From Ramlibacter sp. (GTDB lineage Bacteria > Pseudomonadota > Gammaproteobacteria > Burkholderiales > Burkholderiaceae_C), in assembly GCA_025351615.1 (NCBI GenBank), contig JANXVP010000467.1, positions 1 through 7,800 of the forward strand: a stretch of 7,800 nt of DNA, written 5' to 3'. Below are positions 1 through 7,800 of the stretch, in pieces. Under the pieces are notes generated by a model. It did no database searches, was not told the DNA's origin, and was given only the letters and a program-made list of their open reading frames with translations. The position numbers and the translations under genes are program-made. Every line of letters begins with the position of its first letter. Positions within the stretch are counted from its first letter, which is position 1.

Positions 1-606
1 TTCGTCGGCCTGGGCAACCCGGGCCCGGAATACGAAGCCACGCGGCACAACGCCGGCTTCTGGTGGATGGATGCGCTGGCCCGCGAACTGAAAGTGACGC
101 TGGCGCCGGACAGGAGTTACCACGGGCTGGTGGCCAGGACATCCGTGCACGGCGCGACCATCTGGCTGCTCGAGCCCCGCACCTTCATGAATCTGTCTGG
201 AAAATCGGTGGCCGCGCTGGCGCGATTCTTCAAGATCCAGCCCGAAGAAATCCTGGTTGCCCACGATGAACTGGATGTGGTGCCGGGCCAGGCCAAGCTC
301 AAATTCGGCGGCAGCCACGCGGGGCACAACGGCTTGCGGGACATCCATGCCCAGCTCGGATCCGGTGAATATTGGCGGTTGCGCCTGGGAATAGGTCACC
401 CCGGCGTGAAGGCGGAGGTGATCAACTGGGTGCTCCAGAAACCAGCGCCCGATCAGCGCACTGCGATGGAGGAATGCATAGCACGCACCCTCAAGGCGGT
501 GCCGGCCATGCTGGCGGGCGAAATGGACAAGGCCACGCTCATCGTGCACACGAGCAAGCCACCCCGTCCCAAGCCGCCGCGGCCCGAGGAAGGTGCCAAC
601 GATTGA
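1..606 (+). CDS. pth: Peptidyl-tRNA hydrolase (Pth), 5' end cut by window edge
   Basis: Pth cleaves the ester bond of peptidyl-tRNAs that drop off ribosomes, freeing tRNA in the cytoplasm; it is an essential housekeeping enzyme in most bacteria. Frame 1 is open from the first base and gives 201 residues up to TGA at 604-606. The opening residues are the conserved GLGNPGPEY...TRHNAG block. By alignment from memory with E. coli Pth, the active-site residues fall at a constant offset of 4: N6 (E. coli N10), H16 (catalytic H20), N64 in FMNLSG (N68), D89 in AHDELD (D93) and N110 in GHNGL (N114). Only about five N-terminal residues should therefore be missing, if the start resembles E. coli. The C-terminus ends in a proline/lysine-rich tail ([13 protein letters not shown]) that looks flexible. 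The next gene follows 13 bp later on the same strand, so co-transcription is likely. Confidence 0.98.
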   Translation, partial: FVGLGNPGPEYEATRHNAGFWWMDALARELKVTLAPDRSYHGLVARTSVHGATIWLLEPRTFMNLSGKSVAALARFFKIQPEEILVAHDELDVVPGQAKLKFGGSHAGHNGLRDIHAQLGSGEYWRLRLGIGHPGVKAEVINWVLQKPAPDQRTAMEECIARTLKAVPAMLAGEMDKATLIVHTSKPPRPKPPRPEEGAND

Positions 607-614
607 AGGAGGAG
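606..614 (+). promoter_or_regulatory. Strong Shine-Dalgarno deciding the DUF4124 start
   Basis: AAGGAGGAG begins on the last base of the pth stop codon and ends 5 nt before ATG 620. It is the best ribosome binding site in the window. It favours ATG 620 over the upstream in-frame GTG at 593, which lies inside pth. Confidence 0.8.
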
Positions 615-619
615 CAGCC

Positions 620-3220
<2,601 letters not shown>

Positions 3221-3224
<4 letters not shown>

Positions 3225-4228
3225 CTCCATCGCGCCCCTTGCTCGAAGTCAACGGCCTCAGCGTGCGCCTGCAAACGCAGCGCGGGCTCGCCCTCGCCGT
3301 GCGCAATATGAGTTTTTCGCTGGAACGCGGCGAAACCCTCGGGCTGGTCGGCGAATCCGGCTGCGGCAAGTCCATGACGGCGATGTCCTTGATGGGCCTG
3401 CTGCCGGACAACGCGCAGGTCAACGGAAGCGTGCGGTTTGACGGTGAGGAACTGGTGGGAATGAAAGAAAATGATTTGTGCCGGCTTCGGGGCAACCGGA
3501 TCGGCATGATCTTCCAGGAGCCGATGACGGCGCTCAACCCGGTGCACAGCATCGGCCACCAGGTGGCGGAGCCGCTGCGACTGCACCGCGGCATGAATGC
3601 CGCCGATGCGCGCAAGCAGGCAGTTTCGCTGCTGGACCGGGTCGGCATTCCCGATGCCGGGCGCCGGATCGACGCCTACCCCCACCAGTTCTCGGGCGGT
3701 CAGCGTCAGCGCGTCACCATCGCGATGGCGCTTGCCTGCGAGCCCGACCTGCTGATTGCGGACGAGCCGACAACGGCCCTGGACGTGACCATCCAGCAGC
3801 AGATCCTCGACCTGATCGGCGAGCTGGTGGCCGAGCGCGGGATGGCGCTGATCCTGATTTCGCACGACCTGGGCGTGATCGCGCAAAACGTCGCACGCAT
3901 GCTCGTGATGTACGGCGGCAGCGTGGTGGAGAGCGGATCCACGGAATCGGTGTTCGCCCACATGGCGCATCCCTACACGCGCGGCCTGTTCGCCGCCCGC
4001 CCGCGCCTGGACGCCGGGAAGGGCCAGCGCCTGGCGACCATTCCGGGCACGGTTGCGGAACTGGTCGACCTGCCTCCTGGCTGCCCGTTTGCAGGGCGCT
4101 GCCGATTCACCATTCCCCAATGCTTCAGCGTGGTGCCGCCGCCGGTCCTGGTCGAGCCCGGACATCAGGCCCGCTGCATCCGGCTGGATGCAGTCGCTGC
4201 GGCTGTTGAGCACGGGGGCTACGCGTGA
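3221..4228 (+). CDS. Peptide-type ABC transporter ATPase (DppD/OppD family) with Cys4 motif
   Basis: A 335-residue cytoplasmic nucleotide-binding subunit that powers import as a heterodimer with the next protein. All ATPase elements are present: Walker A GESGCGKS (44-51), Q-loop Q99, signature SGGQRQR (158-164), Walker B LLIADE (177-182), D-loop ALD (186-188) and switch H215. The C-terminal oligopeptide-transporter extension starts at HPYTRGL (250-256). It contains C288, C294, C301 and C319 in the arrangement CPFAGRC-x6-C-x17-C. In DppD/OppD homologues of this type the equivalent cysteines are reported to hold a [4Fe-4S] cluster. Length is normal. The ATG overlaps the upstream stop (ATGA) with no clear Shine-Dalgarno, so translation is probably coupled. 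The TGA overlaps the following GTG start. Confidence 0.97.
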
Positions 4229-5091
4229 ACGACAGGCCGCCGCTGCTGCAGGTTGAAAATCTGGGCCGACAGTATTCGCTTCCGCGCGAGAAGCTGTTCG
4301 GTCCCCCGTCCAAGGTCAATGCGCTCGACGGCGTGAGCTTCACGATCGAAGCCGGCCGCAGCCTGGGGATCGTGGGCGAGTCGGGCTCGGGAAAGTCGAC
4401 GCTGGCGCGACTGGTCATGGCGTTGGACCATCCAACTTCGGGCAGCGTGCGGCTGATGGGCCGCGACCTGTACGCCTTGGATCCGGAAGGTCTGCGGCTC
4501 GCGCGGCGCGACATGCAGATGGTGTTCCAGGACCCCTACGGATCGCTCGATCCGCGCCAGACCGTGGAGCGCATCGTCGGCGAGCCGCTCGCAGCGCAGC
4601 GCACCACCACCCGCGCCGAGCGGCGCCGCCAGGCCGAAGGCGTGCTGGATTCCGTCGGACTGCGGGCCGGCGACCTGGACAAGTATCCGCACGAATTTTC
4701 CGGCGGGCAGCGCCAGCGCATCGCGATCGCTCGGGCGCTTATCACCCGTCCGCGGTTGATCGTCGCCGACGAACCGGTCAGCGCACTCGACGTTTCGGTG
4801 CAGGCGCAGGTGCTGAACCTGATGCAGGACCTGCAGGCGGAGTTCGGCGTCACCTACATGTTGATCAGTCACGATCTCGCGGTCGTCCACCATCTTTGCG
4901 AGGATGTGGCCGTGCTGCGGCAAGGGAAGATCGTGGAACAGGGGCCTCCCGAAAAGCTGTTTCGCGCCGCCGAGCATCCGTACACCCGCGCGCTGGTCGC
5001 CGCGGTCCCCGGCGCTGAACCGGCGCTTCGCCCGCGCCAGAGCGTGAACCGGCAAAGTCCCCTTGCCACTGCGCCGCAAACTCGGGGATGA
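4225..5091 (+). CDS. Peptide-type ABC transporter ATPase (DppF/OppF family), short C-terminus
   Basis: A 288-residue cytoplasmic ATPase, partner of the preceding subunit. The motifs are intact: Walker A GESGSGKST (51-59), Q102, signature SGGQRQR (159-165), Walker B LIVADE (178-183), ALD D-loop (187-189) and H216. The insert before the Q-loop and VFQDPYGSLDPR (100-111) are typical of the OppF side. HPYTRAL (251-257) is present, but the protein stops about 30 residues later. It lacks the GCxFxxRC cysteine extension seen in most DppF/OppF proteins, which run to about 320-335 residues. The only cysteine is C225. The GTG start at 4225 overlaps the upstream TGA (GTGA), and a G-run at 4214-4218 is a weak ribosome binding site. 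ATPase function should be retained. Confidence 0.96.
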   Translation: MNDRPPLLQVENLGRQYSLPREKLFGPPSKVNALDGVSFTIEAGRSLGIVGESGSGKSTLARLVMALDHPTSGSVRLMGRDLYALDPEGLRLARRDMQMVFQDPYGSLDPRQTVERIVGEPLAAQRTTTRAERRRQAEGVLDSVGLRAGDLDKYPHEFSGGQRQRIAIARALITRPRLIVADEPVSALDVSVQAQVLNLMQDLQAEFGVTYMLISHDLAVVHHLCEDVAVLRQGKIVEQGPPEKLFRAAEHPYTRALVAAVPGAEPALRPRQSVNRQSPLATAPQTRG

Positions 5092-5097
5092 TGCAAG

Positions 5098-5112
5098 GCG
5101 CTGCCCCAGCGC
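5098..5112 (+). other. Short GC hairpin in the leader of the binding-protein gene
   Basis: GCGCTG (5098-5103) and CAGCGC (5107-5112) form a perfect 6-bp stem with a 3-nt CCC loop, in the 69-bp gap between the second ATPase and the binding protein. No T-tract follows directly; a pyrimidine-rich stretch starts about 20 nt later. It could protect or process the mRNA so that binding protein is made in excess, as in other ABC operons. A chance hairpin in GC-rich DNA is equally possible. Confidence 0.3.
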
Positions 5113-5147
5113 GGGCGCGCCGTTCTGGCCAATGGTTTTCTTTCTCT

Positions 5148-5151
5148 GGAG
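5148..5151 (+). promoter_or_regulatory. Ribosome binding site of the binding-protein gene
   Basis: GGAG lies 9 nt before ATG 5161. A T-rich tract (5134-5144) just upstream should keep the region unstructured. It supports ATG 5161 as the start. Confidence 0.55.
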
Positions 5152-5160
5152 TTTTGGATC

Positions 5161-6654
5161 ATGTTGAAAAGACGCACCGTCCTGGCCACGGCGGCATTGG
5201 CCGCGGCGCCATTCGCCCTGCCACAGGCAGCGCTGGCGCAGAGGAAAAAAGATTCGATCGTGCTGGCGATGGCGCTCGAGCCGCCGGGACTGGACCCGAC
5301 CGCCGGCGCCGCATCGGCGATCGCCGAGATAACCCAGTACAACATCTTCGAGACCCTCACCAAGATCAACTCCGACGGGTCGGTGACGCCCTTGCTGGCC
5401 GAAAGTTGGGAGGTCTCGCCCGACCTGCGCACCTACACCTTCAAGCTGCGCAAGGGTGTCAGGTTCCACAACGGCGAGCCCTTCAACGCGCAGGCGGTGA
5501 AGTTTTCCTTCACCCGCGCCGGCGGCGAAAAGAGCACCAACAAGGACAAGCGCACCTTCTCCAGCATGGACAGCATCTCGGCCCTGGACGACACGACGCT
5601 GGTGATCGTCAACAAGGAGCTGGATCCGGATTTCCTGTTCCTGATGGGACAGGCCACGGCCATCATCGTCGAGCCCAGGAGCGCCGACACCAATGCCACC
5701 AAGCCGGTGGGCACGGGCCCCTACAAACTGGACAGCTGGAGCAAGGGCTCCTCGGTGACCCTGGTCAAGTGGGACGGATTCCGCAACGCGGCCGGCGTCA
5801 AACTCAGGAAGGCCACCTTCCGCTTCATCTCGGACCCGGCGGCGCAGGTCGCGTCGCTGCTGGCGGGCGACGTGGATGCCTTTGCGCGCGTCACGCCGCG
5901 CAGTGTCGAGCAATTCAGGAGCAACCCGAAGTTCCAGGTGGTGGTGAGCGGCTCGCGTGCCAAGACCATCCTTGCCATCAACAACAAGAAGAAGCCGCTC
6001 GACGACGTGCGCGTTCGCCGCGCCATTGCCAGCGCCATCGATCGCAAGGCGGTGATCCAGGGCGCCGGTGACGGTTACGGGTCTCCCATTGGCAGCCACT
6101 ACGTACCGGGGGCGCCGGGCTACGTGGACACCACGGCCATCAATCCGTACAACCCGGAGCGTGCCAGGGCGCTGCTCAAGGAAGCAGGCGTGACCACGCC
6201 GCTGGAGTTGACGCTGACACTGCCGCCGCCGCCGTATGCGCGCCAGGGCGGCGAGATCATTGCGGCCGAGCTGGCAAAGGTCGGCATTATCGCCAGGCTT
6301 CAGAACGTCGAGTGGGCGCAGTGGCTGTCGGGCACTTATGGCGCGAAGAACTACGACCTGACCATCATTTCGCACGTCGAACCGTTCGACCTGGGCAACT
6401 TCGCCAAACCGGAGTACTACTGGAACTACCAGTCGCCCAGGTTCAACGACCTGTACAACCAGTACAAGACGTCGCCCCGCCAGGCCGATCGGATCAAGCT
6501 GGTGGGTGACATCCAGCGCCTGATCGCCGAGGACAGCGTCCATGCCTTCCTCTACCAGCCGCAGTGGATCACCGTGGCCAATAAAAACGTCAGGGGCCTC
6601 TGGAAGGACATGCCGATCTTCGTCAACGACGTCGCCGCGCCGTCCTGGGCCTGA
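5161..6654 (+). CDS. Periplasmic solute-binding protein, SBP_bac_5 (DppA/OppA-like) family
   Basis: A 497-residue extracytoplasmic receptor for the ABC importer encoded upstream. The N-terminus (MLKRRTVLATAAL...) is a cleavable signal with a likely site after ALA at 24-26. The KRRTVLA stretch resembles a twin-arginine signal, so Tat export is possible though not certain. There is no lipobox cysteine, and no cysteine anywhere in the protein, so it should be soluble in the periplasm. Family landmarks are LRKGVRFHNGEPFNAQAVKFS (96-116, in part the SBP_bac_5 signature), PVGTGPYKL (182-190), the RVRRAIASAIDRKAVI helix (284-299) and YNPERARALLKEAG (330-343). Length is typical of cluster C binding proteins. 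The ligand cannot be named; members bind peptides, glutathione, nickel, opines or sugars. The gene has its own leader after the ATPase, and the amidase follows 14 bp downstream. Confidence 0.97.
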   Translation: MLKRRTVLATAALAAAPFALPQAALAQRKKDSIVLAMALEPPGLDPTAGAASAIAEITQYNIFETLTKINSDGSVTPLLAESWEVSPDLRTYTFKLRKGVRFHNGEPFNAQAVKFSFTRAGGEKSTNKDKRTFSSMDSISALDDTTLVIVNKELDPDFLFLMGQATAIIVEPRSADTNATKPVGTGPYKLDSWSKGSSVTLVKWDGFRNAAGVKLRKATFRFISDPAAQVASLLAGDVDAFARVTPRSVEQFRSNPKFQVVVSGSRAKTILAINNKKKPLDDVRVRRAIASAIDRKAVIQGAGDGYGSPIGSHYVPGAPGYVDTTAINPYNPERARALLKEAGVTTPLELTLTLPPPPYARQGGEIIAAELAKVGIIARLQNVEWAQWLSGTYGAKNYDLTIISHVEPFDLGNFAKPEYYWNYQSPRFNDLYNQYKTSPRQADRIKLVGDIQRLIAEDSVHAFLYQPQWITVANKNVRGLWKDMPIFVNDVAAPSWA

Positions 6655-6668
6655 AGGCTGGACCCTGA

Positions 6669-7800
6669 ATGACAGTGCAGAAATCGCATGCGTTGCATGA
6701 ACTGTCCGCCGGCGCGCTGATCGACGCCTACCGCCGGCGCGAACTTTCGCCGGTTGAAGTGACGCAGTCGGTGCTCGGCCACGTCGAACGCTGGGAATCG
6801 CACCTCCAGGCCTTGTATCTGCTGCGGCCGGCATTGGCGCTGCAGCAGGCCCGCGCCTCCGAAGCGCGCTGGCTCAAGGGTGAACCGGCCGGCCCGCTCG
6901 ACGGCGTGCCGGTCACGATCAAGGACAACATCGCGACCCAGGGCGACCCGACGCCCCTCGGTACAGCGGCAGCCGATCTGATACCCGCCGCGGCCGACGC
7001 CCCGCCCGCGGCGCGTCTGAAGGAAACCGGCTGCGTGATCATCGCCAAGACGACCATGCCCGACTACGGCATGTTGTCGTCGGGCCTGTCGAGTTTCCAC
7101 AAACTGGCCCGCAATCCCTGGGACCGGAGCAAGACACCGGGGGGCTCCAGTGCCGGCGCCGGCGCCGCGGCCGCCGCCGGTTACGGGCCGCTGCACCTTG
7201 GCACCGACATCGGCGGTTCGCTGCGGCTGCCGGCGGGCTGGTGCGGCATCTTCACGCTCAAACCCAGCCTCGGCCGGGTCCCGATCGATCCGCCCTACAC
7301 GGGTCGTGCGGCGGGACCCATGACCCGCGGCGTTGCCGACGCGGCGCTGCTGATGCAGGTGCTGTCGCGGCCCGATCCGCGCGACAGCATGAACCTGCCG
7401 TTCCAGGACATCGCGTGGGACCAGTTCGACCAGGGCATCGACAAGCTCAAGGGCCTGCGCATCGGCCTGCTGCTGGAAGCGGGCTGTGGCCTCGCGGTCG
7501 AAGACGAAATCCGGGCCGCGGTGGAACACGCAGCCCGCCTTTTCGAGAGCGCCGGTGCGGTCGTCGTGCCAATGTCGCCCTTCATGACCCAGCCGATGCT
7601 GGACGGCATGGACCACTTCTGGCGCATGCGGTCGCATGTCGACATGCAGGCGCTGCCGGTCGACAGGAAAGCGCGCGTGCTGCCCTATATCCGGCAATGG
7701 GCCGCCAGCGCGGCGGCGATGAGCGGCGAAGACGTGTTCAAGGCCGCCAGCCAGTTTCACGCCACGCGGCTGGCGACGGTGGGCGCATTGCGCGCATTCG
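6669..7800 (+). CDS. Amidase-signature family hydrolase, 3' end cut by window edge
   Basis: A cytoplasmic serine hydrolase acting on carboxamide bonds; 377 residues are visible and the frame is still open at the last base. The Ser-cisSer-Lys triad is complete by spacing: K85 in VTIKDN, cis-Ser S160 in PGGSSAG and nucleophile S184 in GTDIGGSLR, with 24 residues between the serines as in malonamidase and FAAH. The signature continues through LPAGWCGIFTLKPSLGRVP (187-205). Related amidases are about 460-480 residues, so roughly 100 are missing. No signal peptide is seen. ATG 6669 is chosen from the family N-terminus (LHELSAGALIDAYRRRELSP) and the 14-bp spacing to the binding-protein stop; GGA at 6660-6662 or GAAGG at 6653-6657 may be the ribosome binding site. 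It is not GatA by context, since no gatB or gatC is nearby. Its place in the operon suggests it acts on an imported amide or peptide derivative. Confidence 0.97.
   Translation, partial: MTVQKSHALHELSAGALIDAYRRRELSPVEVTQSVLGHVERWESHLQALYLLRPALALQQARASEARWLKGEPAGPLDGVPVTIKDNIATQGDPTPLGTAAADLIPAAADAPPAARLKETGCVIIAKTTMPDYGMLSSGLSSFHKLARNPWDRSKTPGGSSAGAGAAAAAGYGPLHLGTDIGGSLRLPAGWCGIFTLKPSLGRVPIDPPYTGRAAGPMTRGVADAALLMQVLSRPDPRDSMNLPFQDIAWDQFDQGIDKLKGLRIGLLLEAGCGLAVEDEIRAAVEHAARLFESAGAVVVPMSPFMTQPMLDGMDHFWRMRSHVDMQALPVDRKARVLPYIRQWAASAAAMSGEDVFKAASQFHATRLATVGALRAF

Noticed and set aside
593..619. Upstream GTG start for the DUF4124 gene
   Set aside because: It sits inside pth, and would put nine residues before the signal peptide. 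AAGGAGGAG is placed correctly for ATG 620 instead.
4219..6834. 871-residue open frame on the - strand
   Set aside because: It lies antisense to the second ATPase, the binding protein and the amidase start, all with clear family motifs. Its sequence is Arg/His/Gln-rich with no recognisable domain, which is the usual shadow of GC-biased codons.
7149..7182. GGCGCC/GCCGCC simple repeat
   Set aside because: It encodes the Ala/Gly-rich part of the amidase signature and needs no other explanation.
6552..7760. 402-residue open frame on the - strand
   Set aside because: It is the antisense of the amidase gene, which has the full catalytic triad; the shadow protein is low-complexity and Arg/Gly-rich.

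Overview
The window is GC-rich, with a heavy G/C bias at third codon positions, and densely coded. It looks like the chromosome of a betaproteobacterium, most likely Burkholderiales. The peptidyl-tRNA hydrolase, the YfhL-type ferredoxin and the amidase all have the residue patterns I associate with that group. This assignment is inferred from protein resemblance; no rRNA or other marker is present.

There are nine genes and almost no free DNA. The left edge (1-1051, + strand) carries the 3' part of pth, which recycles peptidyl-tRNA. A small exported DUF4124-like protein follows, with a strong Shine-Dalgarno. Converging on it is a 102-residue YfhL-family dicluster ferredoxin (1048-1356, - strand). 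The two stop codons overlap inside one 4-base stretch.

A 45-bp divergent gap (1357-1401) separates the ferredoxin from a long + strand operon. The gap is centred on a perfect 11-bp inverted repeat that runs into the ferredoxin start codon. The operon (1402-7800) encodes a complete ABC importer of the dipeptide/oligopeptide (PepT) family, in the order permease B, permease C, ATPase D, ATPase F, periplasmic binding protein. It ends in an amidase-signature hydrolase that runs off the right edge. The first four genes are joined by ATGA/ATGA/GTGA start-stop overlaps, so translational coupling is expected. The binding protein has its own 69-bp leader, and the amidase starts 14 bp after the binding protein.

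The likely logic is as follows. The binding protein captures a peptide-like or amide-bearing solute in the periplasm. The B/C channel and D/F ATPases import it, and the cytoplasmic amidase hydrolyses an amide bond in it or in a derivative. The substrate cannot be read from the sequence.

I found no mobile element, CRISPR array, tRNA, rRNA or defence-like system. The points most worth checking are the palindrome between the ferredoxin and the transporter, the short second ATPase lacking the usual cysteine-rich C-terminal extension, and the transporter-amidase link. I do not see an undescribed biological system here.
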